Shown: one piece after another, positions 35,937 through 44,545 of the stretch | How positions within the stretch are numbered: position 1 is the stretch's first letter | How the letters are laid out: every line of letters starts with the position of its first letter | DNA from: Rhodospirillales bacterium | GTDB taxonomy: Bacteria; Pseudomonadota; Alphaproteobacteria; CACIAM-22H2 | DNA length: 64,000 nucleotides | NCBI GenBank assembly: GCA_016794025.1 | Contig: JAEUKX010000049.1 | Span: 26,829-90,828 of the forward strand | Reading direction: 5' to 3' | The notes under the pieces: model-generated | Told to the model about the DNA's origin: nothing | Database searches by the model: none | Seen by the model: only the letters and a program-made list of their open reading frames with translations | Translations under genes and position numbers: made by a program

Positions 35937-36550
35937 CGACGCCCCGCCGCCCGCGCGTCTACGCGATCGACGGCCTCGTGCCCGTGGTCGATCCCGCCAG
36001 CTTCGTGCATCCCACGGCCGTGCTGATCGGCGACGTGATCGTGGGGCCGGGCTGCTATGTCGGTGCGGGCGCCACGCTGCGCGGCGATTTCGGCCGGCTC
36101 GTGATGGAGAAGGGCTCGAACCTGCAGGACAACTGCGTAGTCCACGGCTTCCCCGACACCGACACGGTGATGGAGGAGGACGCGCATATCGGCCACGGCG
36201 CGATCCTGCACGGCTGCACGATCAAACGCGACGCGCTCGTGGGCATGAACGCCACCGTGATGGACGGGGCCGTTGTGGGCGAGAGCGCGTTTGTCGCCGC
36301 GATGGCGTTCGTGCGCGCGGGCTTCGCGGTGCCCCCGCGCACGCTCGTCGGCGGCATCCCGGCCAAGATCATGCGCGAACTGACCGACAGGGAAATCGAG
36401 TGGAAGCGCTCGGGCACGCGCGACTACCAGAACCTGACGCTGCGCTGCCTTGCCACGTTCGAGGAACGCGACGCGCTCGAGGCCCCCGAACCCGGCCGCC
36501 AGCGCCTGTCGCTGAAAGGCGTGTCGGAGCCGCTCTACAAGACCAGATAG
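35933..36550 (+). CDS. paaY: PaaY, gamma-carbonic-anhydrase-like thioesterase
   Basis: 205 residues forming a left-handed beta helix of hexapeptide repeats ([43 protein letters not shown]). Zinc histidines are seen in NCVVHGF and [12 protein letters not shown]. PaaY proteins hydrolyse ring-hydroxylated phenylacetyl-CoA adducts that would otherwise block the pathway. It is coupled to paaN by overlapping ATGA. Confidence 0.9.
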   Translation: MTTPRRPRVYAIDGLVPVVDPASFVHPTAVLIGDVIVGPGCYVGAGATLRGDFGRLVMEKGSNLQDNCVVHGFPDTDTVMEEDAHIGHGAILHGCTIKRDALVGMNATVMDGAVVGESAFVAAMAFVRAGFAVPPRTLVGGIPAKIMRELTDREIEWKRSGTRDYQNLTLRCLATFEERDALEAPEPGRQRLSLKGVSEPLYKTR

Positions 36551-36612
36551 CCGCCTGCCCGGCCGGTTGCTATCATCGCTTGCAACCAGACCCCGAACGG
36601 GAGCGCCCGCAC

Positions 36613-37497
36613 ATGTCGCCCGCCGCCATCGCCGCCGAATACCTGCCTGTCGCGATCCTGATCCTGCTGGTGCTGATCGCGGCGAGCGGCATCAAGATCG
36701 TCCCGCAGTCGCACGAATACATCGTCGAGCAGTTCGGCAAGTACGTCTCGACGCTGCGCGCGGGCCTCAATTTCATCGTGCCCGTCCTCTATCGCGTCTC
36801 CGCGAAGGTCAGCATCCTCGAGCGCCAGCTCGAACCGCAGCAGATCAGCGTCATCACCAAGGACAATGTCGAGATCCACCTGACGACGGCCGTGTTCTTC
36901 CGCGTCGTCGATGCGGCGAAATCGGTCTACCGGATCACCAATGTCGACCAGGCGGTGAAGACGACGGTCACCAGCATCGTGCGCTCGACCGGCGGCCAGA
37001 TGGAGTTCGACGAGGTGCAGGCCAAGCGGGACTTCATCAACGAGAAGATCAAGGAGTCGCTGTCGGAAGCCTGCGCGGTGTGGGGCATCGAGATCACGCG
37101 CACCGAAGTGCTCGACGTTTCGGTGGATGCGGCGACGCGCACCGCCATGCAGCAGCAGCTCAACGCCGAGCGCGAGCGCCGCGCGGCCGTGACCAAGGCC
37201 GAGGGCGACCGGCAGGCCCAGCAGCTCAAGGCCGACGCCGAATACTACACGGCCCAGAAGCAGGCCGAGGCGCGCCGCGTGCTGGCCGATGCCGAGGCGT
37301 ACGCGACGCAGGCCGTCGGCCAGGCGATCGAGACGAACGGGCGTGCCGCCATCGATTTCGAGCTGATGAAGCAGCAGATCGGCTCGATCGCGGAGCTGGC
37401 GAAGTCGGGCAACTCGAAGCTGATCGTGATCCCGACCGACATCACGAAGTCGCTCGGCGGCCTCGCGACGGTGCTGGAGGCGCTGAAGGCCAAATGA
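36613..37497 (+). CDS. SPFH/band 7 (stomatin-like, QmcA type) membrane protein
   Basis: 294 residues. An N-terminal membrane anchor (YLPVAILILLVLIAASGI) is followed by the SPFH domain: IVPQSHEYIVEQFGKYVSTLRAGLNFIVPV, LEPQQISVITKDNVEI and IVRSTGGQMEFDEV. A coiled coil rich in Ala, Glu and Gln follows (residues about 185-250). Such proteins form membrane cages that control proteases or membrane microdomains. It overlaps by ATGA the NfeD-like gene, its usual partner. Confidence 0.9.
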   Translation: MSPAAIAAEYLPVAILILLVLIAASGIKIVPQSHEYIVEQFGKYVSTLRAGLNFIVPVLYRVSAKVSILERQLEPQQISVITKDNVEIHLTTAVFFRVVDAAKSVYRITNVDQAVKTTVTSIVRSTGGQMEFDEVQAKRDFINEKIKESLSEACAVWGIEITRTEVLDVSVDAATRTAMQQQLNAERERRAAVTKAEGDRQAQQLKADAEYYTAQKQAEARRVLADAEAYATQAVGQAIETNGRAAIDFELMKQQIGSIAELAKSGNSKLIVIPTDITKSLGGLATVLEALKAK

Positions 37498-37775
37498 GCA
37501 TGCTCGAAGGCTTTTTCGCCGACTATCCCGTGGCGCTGTGGGCGGGTCTCGGCGTCACGTTCCTCATCGTCGAGATCCTGCTGCCGATGGGCTTCTTCCT
37601 GTCCTTCGCCGCGGCGGGGTTCCTCACGGCGGCAGGTGCCCATTTCGGCATGCTGCCCGACGGGTTGCTGGCGAAGTTCATCGTGTTCGCCGCCATCGCC
37701 GTCGTCCTCATCGTGCCGATGCGCGCGCTCCTGCGCCGCTACGCCGATCGCACGCCGGACATCAATCAGTACTGA
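37494..37775 (+). CDS. NfeD-like membrane protein, short form
   Basis: 93 residues with two to three membrane helices (LWAGLGVTFLIVEILLPMGFFLSFAAAGFL and KFIVFAAIAVVLIVPMRALL). The VEI..P..F...A.GFL pattern is that of NfeD1b/YbbK-partner proteins. The soluble OB-fold domain that normally follows is absent; the chain ends soon after LLRRYADRTPDINQY, so it is a short form. It is translationally coupled to the SPFH gene. Confidence 0.75.
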   Translation: MSMLEGFFADYPVALWAGLGVTFLIVEILLPMGFFLSFAAAGFLTAAGAHFGMLPDGLLAKFIVFAAIAVVLIVPMRALLRRYADRTPDINQY

Positions 37776-37796
37776 GCGGTCGTCCATTTTCCTCTG

Positions 37797-37896
37797 CCGT
37801 CATGCCCGGCCTCGTGCCGGGCATCCACGACTTTGCGACAGGCGTAGTGCTTCACGATCAAGTCGTGGATGCCCGCATCAAGTGCGGGCATGACGG
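37797..37896. repeat. paired REP-like elements (BIME-type inverted repeat)
   Basis: Two 37-base arms, 37797-37833 and 37860-37896, face each other over a 26-base spacer. The arms begin CCGTCATGCCCGGC and end GCATGACGG, and each holds its own small hairpin (CCCGGC/GCCGGG and CCCGC/GCGGG). This is the classical look of alphaproteobacterial intergenic REP sequences. It fills the space between the convergent nfeD-like and DUF4126 genes and may stop transcription from both sides. Confidence 0.85.
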
Positions 37897-37900
37897 GATT

Positions 37901-38512
37901 TCAATTGGCGACGGGTCCTCGGAACAGCCCCGCGATTTTCCGCACGACGAAGGCGAGGAACTTCGCGAGGAACCACAGCAGCACGCCCATCGCGACGATG
38001 CCGACGGCGAGAGCCACGAGGAACGTCGCGGGGTGCGTGGCCGCCAGGAAGAGCCCGCCGATGGCGAGCGCATCTTCGAAAATGGATGCGGCGGCAGCAC
38101 CGAAGATGGGGATGTGCGTGTTGACGAAGAGCCGCCCGCTCGCCTTCGTCGCGTGCGTGCCGAGGCTGAGTGCGCCGCCGGCCAGTGCGGCCGCGAGTTT
38201 CAGGCCCGCGTCTGCGTCGCCCAGCGTGGCGGCGGCAAGGAACGCGCCCGCCGGCACCCGCACGAAGGTGTGGACGCTGTCCCACAGCGTATCGATGCCG
38301 GGGATCTTGTCGGCGATGAACTGGCCCGCATAGAGCAGGGCGGCCGTGGCGATCACCGGCATCGTTGCGATCGCGTCGAGTTCGTGCGGCAGCGCCACGA
38401 GGCCGGTGAGCTTCAGCACGCCGAGGACGAGGACGGCCGCGTAGACGTTGATGCCGCTCGCCCACGCAAGTGCCGAGGCAAGCGCGATCACCTGTGCGGC
38501 GTTCGCGTCCAC
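37901..38512 (-). CDS. DUF4126 family membrane protein
   Basis: 203 residues, about six membrane helices. It has ASALAWASGINVYAAVLVLGVL and an FIADKIPGIDTLWDSVHTFVRVPAG loop, both diagnostic of DUF4126, and later LGTHATKASGRLFVN. Function unknown; likely a small integral membrane protein. The C-terminal end is basic (FVVRKIAGLFRG). It lies five bases before the gamma-glutamyltransferase gene's end and may share its transcript. Confidence 0.85.
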   Translation of the reverse strand: MDANAAQVIALASALAWASGINVYAAVLVLGVLKLTGLVALPHELDAIATMPVIATAALLYAGQFIADKIPGIDTLWDSVHTFVRVPAGAFLAAATLGDADAGLKLAAALAGGALSLGTHATKASGRLFVNTHIPIFGAAAASIFEDALAIGGLFLAATHPATFLVALAVGIVAMGVLLWFLAKFLAFVVRKIAGLFRGPVAN

Positions 38513-38516
38513 CGCG

Positions 38517-40391
38517 TCAGCGGCCGACGGCGTAGGCCTGCTGCAGGCGCGGCGTGGCGGCCGCCTTCATGAGCTTGCCTTCGCGCTTGGCCGCCGCGTT
38601 GCGGCCGAGCGACCATTCGCCGCCGATCTCGATGTCGTGGCCCTTGGCCTTGAGCGCCTCGACCGTCTCCTTGGGGAAGCGCGATTCGAGCTGCACCTTG
38701 CCGGGCCGCGCCTCGCGCGGGAAGAACGAGTTGGGCCAGTGGTCGGTCTGCAGCATGGGCGCGTCCATCGCGGCCTGCATGTTGAGCTTGTGGTCGACAT
38801 GGCGCAGGAAGAACTGCGCGATCCACTGGTCCTGGTTGTCGCCGCCGGGCGAGCCGAACGCCATCCACGGCTTGCCGTCCTTCATCGCCATCGAGGGCGT
38901 GAGCGTCGTGCGCGGGCGCATCTTCGGCGTCAGGCTCGAAGGCAGGCCCTCCTGCAGCCAGAACATCTGGCCGCGCGTGCCCAGGCAGAAGCCGAGATCG
39001 GGGACCGTGGGCGAGCTCTGCAGCCAGCCGCCCGAGGGCGTGCAGGCAACCGTGTTGCCCCAGCGGTCGATGACGTCGAGATGGCAGGTGTCGCCCTCGG
39101 CGGGCCCGCGAGCCGCGCGCGCGTTGCGGGCCATCGCGGACGCGCCGCCGTCGCGGTAGCGCTCGGTCGCCAGCGCGTCGCTTTCCACGCGCGCGGGCTC
39201 GCCGAAGCCGCCCATGCCGGGGATCATCTTCTTGACGCCCGCGACGTTGAACTTCGGCAGTGCCGGGTTGCGCCCGTCGGGCGTGCCGGGGCGCAGGTCG
39301 AAATTGGCCGTGTCGCCAATGAGCTTGCGCCGCTCGGCGTTGTACTTGTCCGAGAGCATCGTCTTCAGCGGGACGTCGGCGAAGTCGGGGTCGGCGTACC
39401 ACGCCTCGCGGTCGGCATAGGCGATCTTGGTCGCCTCGATCAGCAGATGGATGAATTCGGGCCCCGTCGTGTCCATCGAGGGCACGTCGTAGCCCTGCAG
39501 CAGGGCCAGCACCTGCAGCAGCACGGGCCCCTGGCTCCACGGCCCGGCCTTGCACACGGTGATGCCGCGATAGTCATAGGTGGCGGGCGCCTCGACGGGT
39601 GCGCGCCATGCCGCCATGTCGTCGGCCGAAAGCACGCCCTTGTGGCGCTTGCCGGAGACGTCCATCACCTCGTTCTCGCGGCAGAACCTGTCGATCGCCT
39701 CGGCGACGAAGCCCTTGTAATAGGCATCGCGCGCCTTCTCGATCTGCGCCTCGCGGTCGGGACCGGCCGAGGCCCCCTCGGCCAGCAGGCGCTGGAGCGT
39801 GTCGGCAAGCTTCGGATTGGCGAAGAGCGTGCCGGCCGTCGGCACGTTGCCGCCCGGCATCCAGGTCGCGGCCGAACTCTTCCATTCGGTCTTGAAGATC
39901 TCGGAGACCGACTGCACGGCACCGCACACGCCGGGCAGCAGCGGGTAGCCGTCCTTGGCATACCCGATGGCCGGCGACATCACCTCGGCCAGCGTCATGG
40001 TGCCGTGGTCGCGCAGCAGCGTCATCCAGGCGTCGAAGGCACCCGGCACCACGGCGGCGAGCAGGCCCGTGCCGGGGATCGTCTCGATGCCCTGCGCGCG
40101 GTAGTGCGCGATGGTCGCCTTCGCCGGCGCCACGCCCTGCCCGCAGATGACCTTGGGCTTGCCGTCGGCCTCGCATGCGATCAGCACGGCATCGCCGCCC
40201 AGCCCGTTCATGTGCGGCTCGACGACCTGCAGCGTCAGCCCCGCGGCCACGGCCGCATCGAAGGCGTTGCCGCCCTTCTCGAGGATGCTCATGCCGACCT
40301 GGCTGGCGATCCAGTGCGTGGACGAGACGACGCCGAACGTGCCGGCGATTTCGGGGCGGGTCGTGAAGGTGGACTGCGCGGGCGAAGCCAT
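38517..40391 (-). CDS. gamma-glutamyltransferase family protein
   Basis: 624 residues, an Ntn-hydrolase precursor that cuts itself before the catalytic threonine. The N-terminal part has GGNAFDAAVAAGLTLQVVEPHMNGLGGD, as in the family; the cleavage-site threonine is in EGDTCHLDVIDRWGNTVACTPSGG. The usual TTH..V sequence of classical enzymes is replaced by DTCHLDV, as in the acylase-like branch. No signal peptide is seen, so a cytoplasmic place is likely. Substrates may be gamma-glutamyl amides or acyl amides. An in-frame extension far upstream is a chance open frame. Confidence 0.85.
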   Translation of the reverse strand: MASPAQSTFTTRPEIAGTFGVVSSTHWIASQVGMSILEKGGNAFDAAVAAGLTLQVVEPHMNGLGGDAVLIACEADGKPKVICGQGVAPAKATIAHYRAQGIETIPGTGLLAAVVPGAFDAWMTLLRDHGTMTLAEVMSPAIGYAKDGYPLLPGVCGAVQSVSEIFKTEWKSSAATWMPGGNVPTAGTLFANPKLADTLQRLLAEGASAGPDREAQIEKARDAYYKGFVAEAIDRFCRENEVMDVSGKRHKGVLSADDMAAWRAPVEAPATYDYRGITVCKAGPWSQGPVLLQVLALLQGYDVPSMDTTGPEFIHLLIEATKIAYADREAWYADPDFADVPLKTMLSDKYNAERRKLIGDTANFDLRPGTPDGRNPALPKFNVAGVKKMIPGMGGFGEPARVESDALATERYRDGGASAMARNARAARGPAEGDTCHLDVIDRWGNTVACTPSGGWLQSSPTVPDLGFCLGTRGQMFWLQEGLPSSLTPKMRPRTTLTPSMAMKDGKPWMAFGSPGGDNQDQWIAQFFLRHVDHKLNMQAAMDAPMLQTDHWPNSFFPREARPGKVQLESRFPKETVEALKAKGHDIEIGGEWSLGRNAAAKREGKLMKAAATPRLQQAYAVGR

Positions 40392-40453
40392 GGGCGGGAA
40401 GACCTTGCGGAGAACGGGGCTGCGGGAAAGCGCGCAGGATATAGTGTGACGCG

Positions 40454-41200
40454 TCAGCCGAACACTTTTTTCAGGAGTTCGGTCGTGCGCGCCGCCGGGT
40501 TGGCGCGGATGTCGGCCTCCTCGCGCGCGACGTAATGGAAGATGCCGTCGAGCCCCTTGTCGCGCGTCCAGTCGACGATGTTGGCCTTCGCGTCCGGCAT
40601 GCCGGGGATCTGCGCGTAGCGGCCCAGCATGGAATCGTACGCGCGCACGGCGCCTGCCTGCTGAAGCGCGGTTTCGATCAGCGGCCGGATCTGCGCGCCG
40701 ATCTGCCCGCCGGTCGTCCGGCGCAGGAACTGCGTGGCGGCGTCGGCCGGTCCGTTGAGGATGCCCTGCGCGTCCGAGACGGTCATGCCGCGGATGGCGC
40801 CAAGGAAGATGTCCTTGGCCTTGGGCACGGCCTGCTCGGCCGCGCGGTTCATGCGCGTTTCCAGATCGTCGGCCATGCCCGAGGCGCCGACTGTCCGCAG
40901 TGCCGACTGGACCTGGCGCAGCGTGTCGGGCAGCGGGATGTGCACGGCCTGGTCGCCGAGGAAGCCGTCGGCCCTGCCCAGCCGCGCAAGCGCTGCCTGC
41001 GAGCCTTTCGCAAGCGCGTCCTTCAGTCCCTGCGCGATGTCGGCGGCCGAAAGGCCGGTGCCGCGCGTGCCGGTTCCCGTACCGGGAACCGATATGCCGC
41101 CCTGGTTGAGCAGGTTGCGCCCCTGGTCGAGAAAGCCTTGTGCGGCGGCCGAAACGGGCAGGGCGGAGGCGAGAAGGACAAGGGTGCGGCGGGCGAGCAT
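40454..41200 (-). CDS. DUF4197 family periplasmic protein
   Basis: 248 residues with a signal peptide (LVLLASALPVSAAAQG). DUF4197 traits are LSAADIAQGLKDALAKGSQAA, VHIPLPDTLRQVQSALRTVG, LETRMNRAAEQAVPKAKDIFLGAIRGMTVSDAQGIL and a late LDGIFHYVAREEADIRANPAARTT. The function is unknown. Residues 38-50 form a Gly/Thr-rich linker. It lies upstream of the gamma-glutamyltransferase gene by 62 bases on the same strand and diverges from the pentapeptide-repeat gene. Confidence 0.88.
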   Translation of the reverse strand: MLARRTLVLLASALPVSAAAQGFLDQGRNLLNQGGISVPGTGTGTRGTGLSAADIAQGLKDALAKGSQAALARLGRADGFLGDQAVHIPLPDTLRQVQSALRTVGASGMADDLETRMNRAAEQAVPKAKDIFLGAIRGMTVSDAQGILNGPADAATQFLRRTTGGQIGAQIRPLIETALQQAGAVRAYDSMLGRYAQIPGMPDAKANIVDWTRDKGLDGIFHYVAREEADIRANPAARTTELLKKVFG

Positions 41201-41324
41201 CGGAACCTCCCAGGCGGCATTTTGGCGCGACGGCGATCATACCGCGCCGGCCCATTCGGTGGTAACGTCTTGATCCGGATGCCGGACTCGGGCAATCGTA
41301 CCGCCGAGGTCGGGACAAGGACCC

Positions 41325-42593
41325 ATGCTGTCGACCCAGAATTCGAAGGTTTCGCGCAAGAAGTACTCGCACTCCGAGCTTGCCAACGTGATCGCGCTGC
41401 ACGAGCGCTATCGCACCGGCAAGCCCGGCGGGGTGCGCGCGATGCTCGCCTTTGCCGATCTGGGCGGCATGGCGATGGCCGGCGCCAACCTGACGGAAGC
41501 CGACTGCACGGGCGCCTCGTTCCGGGGCGCGATGCTGTCGGACTGCGTGTTCGACCGCGCGGCCCTGTTCGCCTGCGACTTCCGCGAGGCGGACCTCGAA
41601 GGGGCAAGTCTCGTGCGCGCGGACCTGCGCGGGGCGTGCCTGCGCGGGGCGAACCTCACGCGCGCGAACCTGATCCAGGCGGACCTGCGTGAAGGCTCGA
41701 TCACGCAGAAGGACAAGGCGGGCAACCTGCACGCGCTGCGGCTGGGCGAGGTGGGGGCGACCGAACTGCAGGGCGCCAAGCTTGCCGCCGCCAACCTGTC
41801 GGAGGCCGTCCTGGACGGCACGCTCGCCGGGCAGGCCGATTTCACCGACGCGATCATGCGCGACTGCAAGCTGGCGCGCGCCAACCTGCAGAAGGCGCAG
41901 CTTGCCGGTGCCAACCTCGCAGGCGCCGACCTGTCGGGCGCCAACTGCTCGGGCGCCACGCTCGACGGCGCCGTGATGACCGGCACCAAGATGGCCAATG
42001 CCGTGCTCGACGGCGCCTCGCTCGTCGACGTGGTGAACGACAACCTCGCCGGCAAGTCGCTCTCCGAGCAGGGCATGCCGGCCGACGAGCTGCTGCGGCT
42101 GCACGCGCTGTGGGCCAAGACGGGCGGGGCCGAAGGCAAGGTCGCGGACCTTTCGGGCTACGACTGCCGCACGCTTCCAGCACTCCGGGGCCAGCTTCTG
42201 GTGGGGCTGCGCGCGGAGGGGGCCATGCTCGTGGGGCTCGACATGCGCGGCTGCCAGCTTCAGGGCGCACGCCTTGCCGGTGCGGACCTTCGCGACTGCC
42301 GGCTTGCGGGCGCGGACATGCGCGGGGTCAATCTTGCCGGCGCCAAGCTCACGCGCGCCGACCTGCGCGACTGCGATTTCGGCCCGCTGCCGCTGGCCGC
42401 CGGGCGTTCGTTTCCCGCCAAGCTCGACAAGGCGATCCTGCGCGCGGCCGACCTGCGCGGGGCCAAGTTCGCGGGTGCGACGATCGCGGGCATCGATCTG
42501 CGCGACGTGACGGTGGACGAGGAACTGAACGGTCTCGAACTTGCCGATGCCGTGCTCGACCCGCGCCTCAAGGCGCGTCTCGGCATCAAGTAA
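41325..42593 (+). CDS. pentapeptide-repeat protein
   Basis: 422 residues. Two blocks of A(D/N)Lxx repeats form right-handed beta helices: residues about 45-225 (for example GANLTEADC, RADLRGACLRGANLTRANL) and about 285-400 (GADLRDCRLAGADMRGVNLAGAKL). They are parted by a charged helical section without repeats (LLRLHALWAKTGGAEGKVADL). The N-terminus has a helix with KKYSHSELANVIALHERY. No membrane or catalytic domain is seen. Roles of such proteins range from gyrase protection to scaffolding; none can be assigned. Confidence 0.85.
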   Translation: MLSTQNSKVSRKKYSHSELANVIALHERYRTGKPGGVRAMLAFADLGGMAMAGANLTEADCTGASFRGAMLSDCVFDRAALFACDFREADLEGASLVRADLRGACLRGANLTRANLIQADLREGSITQKDKAGNLHALRLGEVGATELQGAKLAAANLSEAVLDGTLAGQADFTDAIMRDCKLARANLQKAQLAGANLAGADLSGANCSGATLDGAVMTGTKMANAVLDGASLVDVVNDNLAGKSLSEQGMPADELLRLHALWAKTGGAEGKVADLSGYDCRTLPALRGQLLVGLRAEGAMLVGLDMRGCQLQGARLAGADLRDCRLAGADMRGVNLAGAKLTRADLRDCDFGPLPLAAGRSFPAKLDKAILRAADLRGAKFAGATIAGIDLRDVTVDEELNGLELADAVLDPRLKARLGIK

Positions 42594-42598
42594 GCCGC

Positions 42599-43732
42599 CT
42601 AGGCCGACGGGTCCGGCAGCTTGTAGGGCAGCGCGGCGGCGTCGAACTCGCCCAGCTCGTCCGGCTTCAGTCCCACCACGATCGGATCGGTCTCCTCGCG
42701 CTGGACGAGCACGCGCGCATTGAAGAGGTCGTGGTTGTAGCCGTGCTTGTCGACGATGCGGTGCATGACCACGGGCAGCGTCGCCTCGCCGACCTTGCCG
42801 CCGGTGATCTGGCTGCGCACGCGGCTGATCGCGTAGCCGCCGATCGACAGACCCTGGATCTTCTCGAGCAGCTTCTCCGCGCGCGCCAGGAACAGGATCG
42901 TGTCGAGATTGCGCACGACCGGCGGCTCGGTCGGGCGCACGAAGCTGCCGATGCAGACCTGGTGGGCCAGCGCCTTGCCGATGAGGCGGGCAAGCTGGAT
43001 CGTCACCTCGCCGACGAGATATTCGAAGCCGCGCGGCCGCGTGCCCTCGATCTGGTGGTAGGCGTAGTGGCTGCCGATCGAGAAGCACGTGCGCAAGGTG
43101 GGCACGAAGCGCGCCTCGCCGCGTGCGCGGGCAACCGCGTTGTCGGCAAGGATCAGCACCAGCGTGGCGTAGGTGCGCAGGTCCGCCTCGAAGCCGCGCG
43201 CGCGGTTCCACACGTAGAACCCGTCGCCCACGGTCGAGCGCGCCAGCTCCACGTCGAGCCCGGCCTCGCTCATCTTCTTGGCGGCGTTGTTGATCGAGAA
43301 CTCGAGCGAGGCGAGCTGGGCCATCTGCGCGAGCGGATCGACCTTCGAGAAGCCTACGATGTCGAAGAGCATCACCGCACGGTGTTCGGTACGCGATACG
43401 CCGTAGCGGCGCACGACCTGGTCGATCACCTGCGGGTCGACCTCGCCCTTGCCCTCGCCCACCGCGAAGGGCAGGTCGACCTTGATGGGGCGCGCCTGAA
43501 GCGCCTTGCACACCTCGCCGAAGGTGGTCGCACCCATCATGCGGCCGCCGGACAGGATGCGCGGGGTGTTGGGCGCTTCGGCCAGCACGCGCCAGACCGG
43601 GGCGGCACACACCGAGACGGCGTTGCCCGCATGCATCCAGCCCGCGACCATGTGCTGGCCCAGCTTCCAGCAGGCATGCAGCGCCGAGTCGAGCTCGCGC
43701 AGGCCGTTTCGGATGTCTTCCGGACTCGCCAT
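42599..43732 (-). CDS. class III nucleotidyl cyclase-like protein
   Basis: 377 residues. After a non-recognised N-terminal third there is a cyclase catalytic domain: RAVMLFDIVGFSK with the first metal aspartate, STVGDGFYVWNRA with the second, and YLVGEVTIQLARLIGKAL in the place of the GDxVNxAAR motif. The last shows GE instead of GD. It is probably an adenylate or guanylate cyclase, though activity is not certain. No membrane segment. The C-terminal tail (about 100 residues) is not recognised. It lies 11 bases after the stop of the GntR regulator on the same strand. Confidence 0.7.
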   Translation of the reverse strand: MASPEDIRNGLRELDSALHACWKLGQHMVAGWMHAGNAVSVCAAPVWRVLAEAPNTPRILSGGRMMGATTFGEVCKALQARPIKVDLPFAVGEGKGEVDPQVIDQVVRRYGVSRTEHRAVMLFDIVGFSKVDPLAQMAQLASLEFSINNAAKKMSEAGLDVELARSTVGDGFYVWNRARGFEADLRTYATLVLILADNAVARARGEARFVPTLRTCFSIGSHYAYHQIEGTRPRGFEYLVGEVTIQLARLIGKALAHQVCIGSFVRPTEPPVVRNLDTILFLARAEKLLEKIQGLSIGGYAISRVRSQITGGKVGEATLPVVMHRIVDKHGYNHDLFNARVLVQREETDPIVVGLKPDELGEFDAAALPYKLPDPSA

Positions 43733-43743
43733 TTCCCCCGATC

Positions 43744-44466
43744 CTAGACCACTTCCGAGACGTAGTGGTGCGCCGAGGTATCGCAGCGCGAGACGCGCCA
43801 TTCGCAAGGGCTGCCGTCCAGCGCATAGGCGATGCGGTCGATCTCCAGCACCGGCGCCCCGCTGCGCAGGCCCAGATGGGCGGCGTCCTCCGGCCCGGCC
43901 GCCGCCGACTTGAGCTTCTCGGCCGCGCGCGCGACGCTCACGCCCCAGCGCTCCTGGTAGAGGCGGTAGAGCTCGTTGGGCACGCTCGCGCGGTCCATGC
44001 GCTCGAACCCGTCATAGAGTGCGGCCGGGATCACGATGCGCTCGACGATGGCGGCGCGCCCGTCGAGCATGCGCAGCCGGTGCAGGCGGACCACGCGGGT
44101 ACCGGCGGCCAGCTTCAGCCGCCGCGTCTCCTCGCGCGTGGCGGCCCCGGCCTTCAGCGACAGGATGCGGCTGCCGGGCAGGGCGCGCTTTCCGTCGTCG
44201 CCGACCAGATGGAAGAAGTGGAACAGCGCGCGCTCGCGCGTGTGTTCGGCGACGAACGTGCCCTTGCCCTGCCGCCGCACGACGAGGTTGATGCGCGCCA
44301 GCTCGTCGAGCGCGCGGCGCACCGTGCCCTGGCTCACGCCGAATTCCGCGGCCAGCGCCGGCTCGGCCGGGATCATCTCGCCCGCGCGCCAGCGCCCGTC
44401 GACGAGGCGGCGCATGAGGGCGGCCTGTGTCTGGCTGTAGAGCGGCTGGGGACGGGGCAGGGCCAT
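43744..44466 (-). CDS. GntR-family regulator with UTRA domain, probable controller of the sulfolactate operon
   Basis: 240 residues. The N-terminal winged helix is LYSQTQAALMRRLVDGRWRAGEMIPAEPALAAEFGVSQGTVRRALDEL, followed by the HutC-type linker VVRRQGKGTFVAEH. The UTRA ligand domain starts near residue 85 and includes RLHRLRMLDGRAAIVERIVIP and APVLEIDRIAYALDGSPCEW. It is divergent from suyA over 121 bases that contain an AT-rich inverted repeat, the likely operator. HutC-type regulators normally repress until a substrate or intermediate binds. Confidence 0.87.
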   Translation of the reverse strand: MALPRPQPLYSQTQAALMRRLVDGRWRAGEMIPAEPALAAEFGVSQGTVRRALDELARINLVVRRQGKGTFVAEHTRERALFHFFHLVGDDGKRALPGSRILSLKAGAATREETRRLKLAAGTRVVRLHRLRMLDGRAAIVERIVIPAALYDGFERMDRASVPNELYRLYQERWGVSVARAAEKLKSAAAGPEDAAHLGLRSGAPVLEIDRIAYALDGSPCEWRVSRCDTSAHHYVSEVV

Positions 44467-44495
44467 GGCGGGACGTCTATCACGGATCCAAGTCA

Positions 44496-44508
44496 TATAT
44501 AAGATATA
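44496..44508. promoter_or_regulatory. candidate operator TATAT-AAG-ATATA of the GntR/UTRA regulator
   Basis: Five-base inverted arms around a three-base centre in a very AT-rich island (44494-44511) within GC-rich sequence. It is 21 bases before the proposed suyA -10 region's -35 start and also overlaps a TATAT-like -10 stretch for the regulator gene on the minus strand. Such a site could control both directions. Confidence 0.4.
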
Positions 44509-44516
44509 AGAGTGTG

Positions 44517-44545
44517 TTGACGCTCCCCGGACGCGCGCGTAGCGT
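44517..44545 (+). promoter_or_regulatory. candidate sigma-70 promoter of the suyAB operon
   Basis: TTGACG at 44517-44522 and TAGCGT at 44540-44545 are separated by 17 bases. The -35 box is good, the -10 box is weak. A transcript start near 44551 would leave a leader of about 37 bases before the suyA ATG, with GAGGGGGAA as ribosome site. Confidence 0.4.

Noticed and set aside
41645..42400. Tandem DNA repeats
   Set aside because: The periodic GC-rich words come from the five-residue protein repeat of the pentapeptide gene, not from an independent DNA repeat; no CRISPR-like spacing is present.
38517..43826. Open frame of 1769 codons on the minus strand
   Set aside because: Only the last 624 codons form a recognisable protein (gamma-glutamyltransferase). 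The rest runs antisense to the pentapeptide-repeat gene and through DUF4197 and the cyclase-like gene in other frames; high GC content keeps it free of stops.
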